64,000 nucleotides of DNA from the NCBI GenBank assembly GCA_024180945.1, contig JAKSGN010000043.1:2790001-2854000 (forward strand), written 5' to 3'. The position numbers were made by a program, and so were the translations under genes. This stretch comes from Macrophomina tecta. Its lineage: Eukaryota > Ascomycota > Dothideomycetes > Botryosphaeriales > Botryosphaeriaceae. Under the pieces are notes generated by a model. That model was not told the DNA's origin. It was given only the letters and a program-made list of their open reading frames with translations, and ran no database searches. Positions 35,399 through 46,660 of this stretch are shown here, in pieces (position 1 is the first letter of the stretch; each line of letters opens with the position of its first letter).

Positions 35399-37281
35399 GG
35401 CCTGTTTGCTGGGTTCTTTGCAGCTTTCGTCCGGCGCGAGGGGGGGGGGGCTGCGTGTGGGGACATGGCTGGGCTTTAGGCGTGGCCCGGCGGCACTGCA
35501 AGCGCGGAGGTTGCGTCTGCGCTTGGTTGGTTGATGTACAAGGCCATTTTCAAAAGTATTTGCAATGAAGTTGAAATATCTGCCCGGAAGTCAATGCCGA
35601 GGAAGATTGATCACGCTTGTGCTCAGATGAGTGCTACGGCCATACCCAGTACGGGCATATTGCAAATCTGTCCGCTACCGAGTCTGCAGACATAATATTT
35701 CCTCTTTTGATCATTTTCGTCTGGACACCACTTTGGAATCCATACTGGATGGCTGTGCCGGTTCTGACAGTCAGCATTTGATACCTGTGTTGCCGCGCTG
35801 CCGAAGACAGGCGGGAGACGATGACGACTTAATGGTTGCTGTGGGTGGACGAGAATCGATGTTGCCCAGACAGCGGCAGCTACACGTGTTCGGCGCTCAC
35901 TTGGTCATGCTCATCAGTCAGCCATCGAGCCTTGATATCCACTAGATGAAACTCCGGGTAGACGTCACTGCTAACCACTTCATCATGGCGCATACCACGG
36001 AGCGCCAACATCAACACTTCTCAGCCCCACACATATTGCACCAAAGGTGTCTCTGAAATTGCCACAGTTATGTCCAAACAGGCCCCCTCGGCCCGCAACC
36101 TCGTATCCGCATCTTACACCGCATCTAGGCCGTCGCGGATCTACGCTGTGTCAGCCGCAAAACGTACGACCGTACTCTCAAGGAAATGGCCGCAGCAGAA
36201 ACCCTTCATGCACAACATAACACCTCCCGGTCTCCGCAAGTATGGGAACCCCCCCACCCCCCCTAGTCTTTCTGGCCTTACCCCAAAAATGATTGACGAC
36301 GGGGGGCTTTTTGTCTTTCTCCCACTTGTACGTGTCAGCAGTCTCATTTGCTGTTTTTTTCTCCGACACGCTGCCTACCGCTTCTGGTAAGACACAGCGC
36401 CCCAGTTTGATGCGGTAATACGTGTCGCCGGAGGGGAAAAAAAAAATGCGGTCACCGTTGCGCACCGTTTTCTTCTGTATTGGGGAAACCCTCATTACTC
36501 CGCTGGGAATTGCGGGGCGCCAGTGGCTCGTGGCGTTTTGTTTTGCGGCTGATGGGTTTTTCTCGTGCTGGATGGGCTGTTTGCCGGTTTGGAGTTGCTG
36601 CCGTATTAATTTGGGGAAGTGAAGAATTTTCCGAAGGGGGCACACGCTGACGTTCCTAGAAAATTGGTGCGTTGCACATATCCCATTTGGCTCTTTCTAA
36701 AAGACATCGATATATGCGGTGGACATAGCAACCGTTCCTTTCTGTTGAAACCATAATGGATTGTCCCTCCAAGGGGCTCAAGTGGCTAACAGAGACTACG
36801 TACACATGAGGTGAGACTAAGCCAATCCGGCATTCCATTTTGGGTGGATACTACGTGCGGCCTAACGAAATTCAGCACTTTCCACATACTTGCATATTGG
36901 TGTACCGGGAGATGTCCCCTTTCACGATGAGTGAGTAGTAATCTTAGGCTCAAGAGCTACTACGCTATTCCCACGGCGTATGAGCGAAGTCATATTCAAC
37001 ATGCTGAATGCTCTTGCTTCATCCGTATGAGGAGACCGCACACATCGTGATAACCTCATTCCGAGCAATGACCGTTGCAACTGCAAAATAGCTGGATTGT
37101 AATGGAGGTAGCTGAACAGCGCCCCCGGGTATAGAACCTGACCACAGCCTCTCTTTTTCTCAGAAGAGGGAACCAAACGAACGGCTATCCAAAACAAATA
37201 ACTCATAACCCAAGTGTCCAGACACTATATGTGTTTTATCTCGAGCGCTGCAGGAGACACCCACGCTCCCTTCAATTACCC
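35399..37281. other. Intergenic, no gene seen
   Basis: About 1.9 kb between the stop codons of convergent genes. Several short open frames lack motifs. I see nothing to annotate. Confidence 0.5.
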
Positions 37282-39439
37282 CTACATCTTCTCCGAGTTG
37301 CTGCCATTGTTGCCGTTGATATCCTCCACCTCTGCGACACCATCTTTCTCTGCGTTTACCCTGATGGCGCTCGCCACCGCGGCAGTATCGTCGGCAGGAA
37401 TGCGCATGCTTGCGGGTAGGTGCATGAGCACCTTGTCGCCGGTGAAGAGGCGGTCGATCTCCTCGAGCGAGAGGTTCTTCGTTTCCGGATAGAAGAAGTA
37501 AATGATGGGCACGAAGAAGGCGTTGAAGACAGCAAAGTAGATGTACGTGCGGTAGCCGATGCTGTTGATCGAGACGGGGACGATTTCGACAACGAGGAAG
37601 GTGAAGATCCACTGTGCAGCAAAATTGAAATTAGTCAGGAATCATGAATTGGAGAACGCCGGGTTACACATACGTTAGAAGCCGTTGCCAGCGATGCAGC
37701 CTTGGTACGGATGGCAAGCGGCGCGTACTCAGCGGGAAGCAGCCAGGGGATAGCGAGCAGACCAATGGCGAAGAAGAAGTTGAAGAGGAAGAGCATGACG
37801 GCGGCAACGATACCCGCTGATTTACCACCGTCGGAAACAGTTCCTGCGAGGATGGCCATGCAGCACGACTGTCCAATGACGGCGAAGAGCATGAGCTTGC
37901 GACGGCCGAGGCGGTCGAGGACCCAGACGACGGGGAAGGTGGAGAGGCTGTGATTATGGTATCAATAAATGCTTTTAAGAATGCGTGGAAGATGCTATAA
38001 GGCTCTAGCATTCAAGCAGAGAACGGTTTACTGCAGTCGTGCTGCAGTAAATGGCGACTTACAAATAAGCGATTCCGTTAGCACCCGCAACCAGCAGCGC
38101 AGTGTTGTGAGACATTCCAATACTCGTCTCGAAAATGACAGCGGCATAGTATCTAAGAAAGTGATCAATATACGCTTTCCTCATACAGCGGAATGGGATA
38201 GTTAGTGCTCAGGACATACGTGATCAAATTGATACCGCTCAGTTGTTGCATGAACTGGCCGCCAATACCAAGGAGAGTCCTGTAGCGGAAGCGTTGCGGG
38301 CCGTCCTTGAGAAGTGCCGTAAAGGATGTGCCACCAGCGACCTCCTTCTCCTCCCACAACGCGTGCTGGATAATGGCCATTTCGTTGTTGACGATTTCAG
38401 AATCCTCGCCAATCTCCTTGGCGTTGGGCTGCAGACGCCACAGGATGTTACGAGCCTCGGCCTCGCGGTCATGGTTGAGGAGCCATCGAGGAGATTCCGG
38501 CAAGAAGATGATGCTGGCAAGAGTGACAAGAGCGAAGAAAATCTGGAAAGCGATGGGGAAGCTGTGCGGGATGTCAGGCCAATGAAAGGGCACGTTCAGG
38601 GGTCATTGCAGCGTACCGAAATTGAGCGTCATTGTCAATGAAGCTGAATCCGTAGTCGACCCAGTATGCCAGCGCAACACCGAAGATGTTGAGGATGAAC
38701 TCGATGGCCAGTCCCTTGCCACGATCATGTGCCTGCATGAGCTCAGCGTGCCAAACGGCTGGGAGAAGTCAGTCATGAATGTCTGAAACGGCACAGGGAG
38801 CCTTACGAATCGTGGAGGTATTTAAACCGTTTCCAAGGCCAGCGACGATGCGTCCCACGATGAGCTGAGCGATTCCGTACGATGCGCACTGGATGACAGC
38901 ACCGACAGTGAGCACTATGCATCCGAGCATGATGCATTTCCGGCGACCGAGACGCTCGCCGAAGATGAAGGTGAAGATAGCTCCAAAGAAACAACCGATC
39001 TCCTGTGCATCATCGTTAGATATCTGCCCAAGTCATCTCAGGGGCTGTCGTTGACGTACGTAGATGGCGACAACAGTGCCTTGCAGAGAAGAGCTCCCGC
39101 CTCGTTGGGTGTCGATCTCAGGGAAAGTGCTGGTAAAGGAAGTGCCGGTCAAAAGGCCAGACATGACACCCTGATCGTAACTGCGGCAGCATCATCATCA
39201 TCATCAGCATATTACGCCCTCTCTAAGAGCTCGATGGATCGTGTGCGTGGTGTTTCGTTTCAGAGCAGTTTTTGCGTAAAGGATTCCGCCGCGTTCGACT
39301 ACGATGAACTCTTCGCGTGAAACCCCACAACAGCTGCACGGAGAATAAGACAGAGGCATGGGACATACCCGAACAGGAGAAAGCCAGCGCCAGCGCACAA
39401 GGTAATGGCCCAATCGAGGGGCTTGCCGGTCAACACCAT
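37282..39439 (-). CDS. MFS hexose transporter (sugar porter family), eight exons
   Basis: Exons 39439-39369, 39180-39060, 39002-38807, 38758-38617, 38561-38220, 38152-38063, 37947-37674 and 37611-37282 give 521 aa. Introns range from 48 to 188 nt. The assembled protein shows the sugar-porter signatures in order: LLFGYDQGVMSGLL in helix 1, GERLGRRK in the first cytoplasmic loop, GRIVAGLGNGLNTST, PESPRWLL, the QQLSGIN block in helix 7, LDRLGRRK, and PETKNLSLEEID at the end of helix 12. About 12 helices are predicted. The tail is hydrophilic and Asn/Ser-rich. It should import glucose or a related monosaccharide with protons at the plasma membrane. It is divergent from an SDR of the polyol-dehydrogenase type. 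Every splice junction keeps frame, so the model is secure. Confidence 0.92.
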
Positions 39440-40843
39440 GATGAATACGGTCCGAAGCGCTGCTGCACAGGTGGCACACGCGAGATAAGAGACAGACTCA
39501 GAGGAAGAAGGGGGAGATAAGAGAAGCTGGGGCCCCGCGTGCGAGCCTTTTATGGTGTTGGTGCAGATTGTAAGTTTTATATGCAGCATAAACGGCTGCT
39601 GGACGCCACGCCTGATTCATTGGCAGGTTTAGCCCGGCGAAAATTGAGCGTGGACGGGCGCTTAGATCACCCCAGGTTGAGTGGGAGCAAGGCTAAGGCG
39701 AAACGCCACGGCACTTGCAGTGACGCTGCCGATGACACCCTTGTCTGCGACCCGGACTCCACGATGACAGAATTGTGGGGAGAACGAAGTAGGATTCGCG
39801 TGCAGCCGGAACCGGGCCTTGCATTGTGGTTGCTGAGGACCCTTACGTCGGGACGCAGCGTCCTAGGCCCAACATATTGCGCGGCCGGCGCTCGCACTGA
39901 CAGCTGCTGGTCCAACGGTTTTCCCTGTCAGCGCAGCTCTGCCACAGGCGTGATGCAGCGCTGGGCCACGGCGCTGGACCACGTTCGCAGGGCCTCGTGG
40001 TGCCTGTGCCGCACTCCAGCAATCGGACCGGGAGTGGAAGTTTGTGGCCGATTCAGGAGATCCATCCGGGGAAGTGCTTGGGCGCGTGTGGAGGCAGAGC
40101 GGAGTGATCCCCCGTCCGGAGCAGCTTTTTACGGCCGTCTCCGGGGCTTGGCGTACGTCGGCAAGCGCTGATGTGAACGCGCGGTGGACTGATGCCCGCT
40201 GGGTGGCGCCGAAGGTTGCCGTTTACGCCGGGGCCGAGCGAGGTATGTGTTGACGCGCTGGCCCTGGAGCGTGCTTGAGGGCAACCTTGTCGGCGGAGGA
40301 CCAGCGCCCAAGGCGGAAGTGCTGAGCGCCGGCGGCGGCATCCTCTACCCAACGTGAACACGGTGTGAAGACGGACACGCTGGTTGACGGGAATGGCGCT
40401 GAGGCGGGCTGAAGACCGCGGCCGCGTGTAGACGGCGGAACCCAAGAATTCAAGCCCGAGAAATGGGCGACGGAGCAGAAGTGGGCGGTGGATGGCGCCC
40501 CGGACGCAGCGAGGTCGAGGTCAAGGGCGAGGTCGCGGCTGCCGCTTCGGGACCAGACGCTGCCCCTCCATGGCCGCCAGCGACAAAAGTATTCTGACGC
40601 TTCTCCACGCCCCGATGCGGTAATGTACGACGCTGCCCCAGATGGCCGCTCTTAAAGATTCGCCCGCCCGGATGGTTGTGCTTGTTCGATTTTCCGCTCC
40701 CTTTGCTGCTGGACTGCTCCTGGTCGCTGCTCTCCATCTGCATCCCGCCATTCCGTCCGCCCGTCGCAGTGCCTCGCATCCAACCCCAGTGCGCATTGGA
40801 GCTTTCTTGCAGCCGCCGCTCGGCCTCTCTCGACCAATCAGCC
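39440..40843. promoter_or_regulatory. Divergent region between hexose transporter and SDR
   Basis: A 1.4-kb gap between two divergent start codons. No gene is supported. It holds a TATA-like element for the transporter near 39575-39582. Confidence 0.45.
39575..39582 (-). promoter_or_regulatory. TATA-like element of the hexose transporter
   Basis: CATATAAAAC on the minus strand lies about 140 bp before the ATG at 39439. Position and sequence suit a TATA box. Confidence 0.5.
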
Positions 40844-41783
40844 ATGGCGCCCTCAATCGTCTCCGACACTGCCCTCCCTGCAAACATTCCCGAATCCAAC
40901 CTTAGCCCTGCCGCTCAAGCTCCTGTTGATAGGCTATTTGGCTTGAAGGGCAGGACGGTAGTAGTCACCGGTGGAGCCCGTGGCCTCGGTATCACCCTCG
41001 CTACCGCTGTGCTCGAGGCCGGCGGCGACGTTGTGTGCCTCGACATTCTGCCTGAGCCCAGTGCCGACGAATGGGCAAACATCACCAAGATCACCAAGAC
41101 CTCGTCGAAACCACAGCACGCTAGCTACAAGAAATGCGACATCACAAAGGAGGAGGAGGTTGAGGCCGTCGTCCTAGAGGCTGCCCAGGAAGCTGCCGCA
41201 AGAGGAAACCCGATCAAGGGCTTGATCTCATGCGCCGGCATTCAACAGATGAAGGACGCCATTGACTACCCGGTCGACGGCTACAGGCGCATGATGGAGG
41301 TCAACGTGGTGGGCAACTTCACTACGGCCAAGCACGTTGCGCGGGTGTTGAGGGACGGCGGCAAGGGAGGCAGCATCGTCTTCATCGCCTCCATGTCCGG
41401 TCAGATCATGAACAGGGTAGGTGAGACACCGGCCAACAACATGCGGGTCGCTGACAAGGACTGCACAGGGACTGCACTGCTCGGCCTACAACTCGTCCAA
41501 GGCGGCCGTCCACCAGATGACCCGCTCGCTGTCGGTGGAATGGGGGACGTACGGCATCCGGGTCAACTCGCTGTCGCCCGGCTACATTCGCACCGCCATG
41601 ACGGACCAGCTACTGGCAGAGAAGCCCGAGGTGGAAGAGACATGGATGAGGGGAGCGGCGTTGGGCCGCCTGGGGGCCCCGGAGGACTTCAAGGCCGGAG
41701 CCATCTACCTGCTGGCCGACGGAAGCGCGTGGCAGACCGGCTCGGACCTCCGCATAGATGGCGGTCACTGCGCGTCTGCATGA
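40844..41783 (+). CDS. SDR of the sorbose reductase / arabinitol-mannitol dehydrogenase type
   Basis: Two exons, 40844-41416 and 41469-41783, give 295 aa. The 52-nt intron (GTAGGT donor, CACAG acceptor, GCTGAC branch) joins SGQIMNR to GLHCSAYNSSKAAV. The start ATGG lies in a strong AGCCATGG context. The motif TGGARGLG is near residue 43; the equivalent of NAG reads CAGIQ; the catalytic Ser is in VFIASMSG; the Tyr/Lys pair is in YNSSK. The C-terminal block ends in RIDGGHCASA, typical of tetrameric polyol SDRs. Such enzymes reduce ketoses such as sorbose or fructose, or oxidise polyols, with NADP(H) in the cytosol. It lies between a hexose transporter and a Zn2Cys6 regulator, which supports a sugar or polyol role. 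The precise substrate is not readable. Confidence 0.87.
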
Positions 41784-42328
41784 GGCGGTGGAGTTCGGGG
41801 TCAACATTAATCGCGTGTGTATTGTCGGCAAAAGACGATGGAGGCGCAATAGGGTTTGGTGCGCACGTAGCCAGAGACAACGATAGACAATAGAATACGA
41901 TGATGGCAGGCGACACAGCCGCGCTGCAAACAATGGTGAAATTAGATCGAGTCAGTGTCGTTCGCTAGTCATTTTCCAGCAGGCGGGGATGCTAGGTGGA
42001 GGGGTGCGCTGGGGGAGCCGCATAAAGCGGGCGAGCGTGTGCCCGCAAGCTCTGGCGGCGGGCCATTTGGCTGGCTAATGGCAGATGAAGGATCGGCGGT
42101 GTCTCTGCGGGTTTTCGAGCAAGAGAATGAATGCGAGCGGCGCTGGGCCCATCCCGGAGATCGCCCTTGGCCTTGCTGTCCGGCTCGGTCGCGGTGTGGA
42201 GAACGGCGCCGAAGCCCCAAACCCCACGGCCACGGCGCTTTTGCAGCTCACTCTCCGCGCCGTCCACTTTGCATCGATGGAGGCGCACGCCAAACCCGCT
42301 GCCTCAGCTCGAGCTGCCCCTGCTGGTC
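41784..42328. other. Intergenic, regulator promoter
   Basis: A 545-bp gap upstream of the plus-strand Zn2Cys6 gene. No gene is supported. Confidence 0.5.
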
Positions 42329-44872
42329 ATGTCGCCGCCAACAACCCACGACCAACTGACCCCTTCCACCTCGCGCGAGACGAATTCCAGCAGCCATGCT
42401 ACTCCCGCGCCCACCACCGATTCCGCTGCGCCGCCGCCCGAGGGCTCGCTGAAGAGGAAGCGCGGCCGCCATGGCTGCTTGAACTGTCGCCGCAAGCGCA
42501 AGAAATGCAAGTCGGGCATCGGCCCTCCGGCCGCCCTTCACTGAGCTAACTCACAGTCCAGGCGATGAAGTCCACCCGACCTGCACGAAATGTCAGAAGC
42601 ACGGCGAGGCCTGCGAGTGGGATACCGGCGTCATATTTCGTCACAATGGCCTGTCCAAAGAGCATCCCTCAATGCGCGAAATTGGCCGCCATAGCCAGCA
42701 GCGGCAGACAGACTTCACTGTGCGCTCACCTCGGCCTCCACCCTCTGCGACTACCCAGTATTTAGCTAATCCAGCCCTTGACAGATCATCGACGTCACAT
42801 CCTCAGTTGTGCGCTCATGCCGCGAGGAGGATAGTACGGCCGACGACTATGAGGATGCAGCAGATGCTACGCCCGTGGAAAGCGAGCATCGCGGGAGCTG
42901 GTCTTGGAAGCCAGCCGAAGATTCAGCAGCTACTGCCGCACCTCAACCAGGCAGAACCTTCTCCTCCGCATCGTCTCCTGACCAGTCGAGATCTCTGAGT
43001 GACACGCAGTCCCCAGTCCAGCATCACAGTGCCCCTACACCCGCTCCGAAGTTCCACACTCCCATCGTACCTCCCGGTTCAGAACCGCAGAGCCGCATAT
43101 CTTCCTACACACCACGGGGACCCGCTGATACTGCCCAACCGGATGCATCGGATGCAAAGTTGCGGACACACGTAAATGGAGACGCTCCTGTGCTGAACAG
43201 CCAGCAGCGCACAGACGGAGCATTGCCTCCTCATCAACACCTCAACAGAACCAGCTCTTCGTCCACCTACTCGACCATGCGTTCCTCATTACCCACGCCT
43301 GCATCCGCCCCGTCTGCAGATAACCATCGATATAGTCTCGACCACGAACCGCCCGCTCTGTCTCTGTCTGCAGGAGAGCTGGCTGCTCTGGACTTTTTGA
43401 CCTCCCAGCCTACGCAACACGCGCCCCACGAGATAACCATGACAGATCAAGACAGGCCATGGATATCACCCGATATGAACCAGGAGGTATCGTCCGCATT
43501 TTCAAATGATCCAGTCTTGGTCGAGTCACCGTCGTATGGCCTCTACTATCCAAGTCATGCCTACAGGGATCTCCAGCAAAATTTGCACAGCCACATCATC
43601 GAGACGGCTCGGAACAGCGGCATTACCAGGCATGGAACCCCTGACCTTACCATTGACGGCGGCCATGACGGGATCCCAGGCCATGATCCGGACATGGTGG
43701 GCCACGCCGCAGCAAGACTTGAGTCCATGGCTCAACCCCCGCGAACCAAGACTTTGACAGAGCAGAGAGAGATTGAGCTATGGCAGAATTACCTGAATGA
43801 GGTCGCCCCATGGTTGGACAAGTTCGATAACCAGCGGCATTTCCAGTTCACCATTCCGATCATGGCGAAAACATGTGCGCACTTGCGGTACTCGGCATTG
43901 GCCCTCTCTGCTCGCCAGCAAGAGCGAAAAGATCCTTCAAGGCCGTACACGGAGAGCTTGGGCCTTTACCAAGAAGCAATCCAGAATCTCGTCCCTGAGC
44001 TTGAGACAATGAGCACCCCAGTCATTGCGTCAAGCGTTCTGCTTTGCGTGTTAGAAATGATTATTGTATCACCGAAAGACTGGGGTCGGCACCTTGACGG
44101 GTGCGCAATTCTTCTACAAGCCGCAAATATCACAGGAGTATCAGGAGGCGTCAACCAAGCGCTGTTCTGGTGTTTCGCTCGCATGGACGTCTGGGGCGGA
44201 TATCTCTCGGATAACTGCACGAAAGTGCCCCTAGATCGTTGGCTTTCTTCCCATGTCCCCATGTCTTCCGCGGTCAATTTGTTCAAAAATGAATGCAAAG
44301 GCTTCGACGCGTACGCCAACTACGCCGTGTTCCTCTCCGCTTCAGTTGTCAACGTCATCAATGGCCGCGGCGACACTGTCTCCAACCCGGAAGCGCGGGC
44401 TGAGTATGTGGCTCGGTGGAAAGCATTATGGGATCTTGTTGAAGACTGGTACAACTCGCGGCCAATCGAGATGCTTCCCCTCCTCTCGTATCCTGCTTCG
44501 TTTGACGACTACGATTACCCATTCCCGAAAATACTGTACGGCAACCCACCGGCGGTCAATGGCAACCAGCTCTACCACTTTTGCGCAATTCGCCTGTTGC
44601 AGGAGAAGCCAAAGGAGGTGCGCTTGAATAAAAAGAGCGCTAAGAGCCTGATCTGGCACGCTCGCCAGATTTGCGGTATTGCCGCCAGTAACAGCCATCA
44701 TGGCGCGTGGATCAACGGCCTGCAGCCTCTTTGGGTCGCGGGCAAGCTGATGAGTCATCCGAGCGAACATAGAGCCATTCTGAGCGTGCTGGCACGGATA
44801 GAGAATGAGAGCGGTTGGGCGACCAAGTGGCGGGCGGACGAGTTGAAGGAATATTGGGGAGAGGCGTCGTGA
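42329..44872 (+). CDS. Zn2Cys6 transcription factor with fungal-specific domain
   Basis: Three exons (42329-42510, 42557-42719, 42785-44872) give 810 aa. The zinc cluster is interrupted by a 46-nt intron right after Cys60; splicing gives C-x2-C-x6-C-x9-C-x2-C-x6-C at Cys50, 53, 60, 70, 73 and 80, which proves the junction. The donor is unusual (GTCGGG), but the branch GCTAAC and acceptor CACAG are normal. The second intron (65 nt) joins QRQTDFT to IIDVTSSVV. A long disordered Ser/Pro region follows, then a helical domain from about residue 340, containing ELWQNYLNEVAPWLD and HLRYSALALSARQQER, typical of the Fungal_trans_2-like regulators. It is nuclear and binds DNA. It may control the upstream SDR and hexose transporter. 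Confidence 0.87.
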
Positions 44873-46660
44873 TGAGATTATGATTTCGAAGAAATGCTGT
44901 CTGTGGGCGGGTGCTTTTTTTTTTTTTTTTTTTTTTGGTTTTTTGTGTGGTGCCGATGGCGGTAAATACAAGCCGTTGGCGAAAGGCTTGTACGGAGAAA
45001 AGTATCTTGTCGATATTTGGATGATCTACGACATGGTTAGCGGAATCGTGGATGGAAATGCCATGGGAACCGCCATGCGGATATCCTCGCGCAAGCCAAT
45101 TCAGTGATTTTGGCCTCTAGCCGTTGACATTCTTGCTTGGCTGTTTTGGCGCCTATAAGACGCAAATTCTGCTGTTAATCCTTAAGCGTTGATGATCACG
45201 GAGCTTGTTTATGTCGTGACTCAGAGCTTGCCGGAAACAATACTCTGTTGGGACAGGATGAAGCTACTCTGCCCGTTGATGTCGGGAATTCTCTCTGCTT
45301 TTCCTTTTTTCCTTTCTTCTACACTGACCGATACCGTTCTGAGACGTCAGTCCTACCTTCGGAACCTACATGATGCCCCCACTATGGAGCATGCATCCCA
45401 ACATCAGCCCACCGCCACGGGAACGCTCGAACCCTCGGCTTACGTTGTATTCCAGGTCAAATAGTCTCTGAGGTAGGACCGACGGCAAACCTGTTCATCC
45501 TAAAGGTTGATTGAGGAGGTACGGCAGGATGAGGTGCGACGAGATGAGGTGCGACGATAGTTCGTACAGCAATAGGAAGCTGTAAAAACATGCGTGGTAC
45601 TTGAACATCTTGTCAAAGTATGTTTGTACGGGTTGACATGTGCTACAGCGTTTTTGACGTCAGCCTCGTACAATAAACTCAATCCCCGCTTCTTTCGTCC
45701 GCCCGCGCCACTTCCTTCCGGCATGGGGCACTTTTTTTGATCCTCCACATAAAGCTTGACTAAGATATAACAGCTACCACCGGATATCGGATGCAGGAAA
45801 TGCCGCCATACGGATTGCGACGCTCGCTTGTTCAGGAAAAGTGACCACTTTTGTAGGGGCTAGGGTTCAGGTTTTCCCTTACTCCCGCATCAAATACTAT
45901 CTAGCAAGTACCCGATCTGATTTTGCCGGGCAAGTAGCGAGGAAGCATATGGCTAAAAACGAGACTGTAAACAGCACTCCGGGCGCCGGTGGATCGTCAG
46001 TGGGGTCGGCAATCCGATTGGGCCAGAAAATGACAGGCAGGGCTGAGAATAAAGTCATACCATATTTGGGCGCCAACATAACTAGTCTCACGATTGCTTC
46101 TCTAGAATATGGCTAGCCATAATCTTATTGCTTGTCAAGACACACGCCGGAAAGCTCGGTTCAGGGAGCAACGCAGCAGAACGACAGGGGTGACAAAAGC
46201 ATCGCACATGCAGTGGGAAGTCTAATGTGGAGATGCACACTCCAGAGCCGATTTGCAATGTGACGCGCTGCTCTCTTCTTGCCCTCGCGGTTACAACTCT
46301 GCTTCGATCCACCCTTAAGTTCGGTACCTTGGCTCTGCACCCGCCCGGCATCACGAACCCTTGGTGTGGGAGCCATACCACTGCGATATTCCACACTTTG
46401 CAGAAAAAGCAAGTCACTCGATCGTCCACAACTCTGTTAAATGGAGCGCGACTCTCAATTACTCGAGCTCTAGCCATCCCAGCCTCGTCTTATTTGAAAG
46501 CACTTTATCCGTCAATACCCCAGAAGAACCGCGACCGGTCCCCATACGTTCGACGTCTTGCTAGTTGCCTGCCAGCGTCGAGATCGACCACCGCTCTCCA
46601 TTCCTCGCCGCCATCTCTTAACCATCTCTATTCCCCCGCTACCAGCCCGCTCCCCTCACC
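44873..46660. other. Intergenic, no gene seen
   Basis: About 1.8 kb upstream of the carboxypeptidase. It includes a small direct repeat near 45530-45556 (ATGAGGTGCGACGA twice). No gene is supported. Confidence 0.5.
44915..44936. repeat. Poly-T run of 22
   Basis: A homopolymer tract 40 bp after the stop of the Zn2Cys6 gene. It may lie in the 3' untranslated region. Confidence 0.85.

Noticed and set aside
36178..36645. Minus-strand open frame of 155 codons in the gap before the hexose transporter
   Set aside because: Lys/Gly-rich with phenylalanine runs from homopolymers, no motif, no intron pattern.
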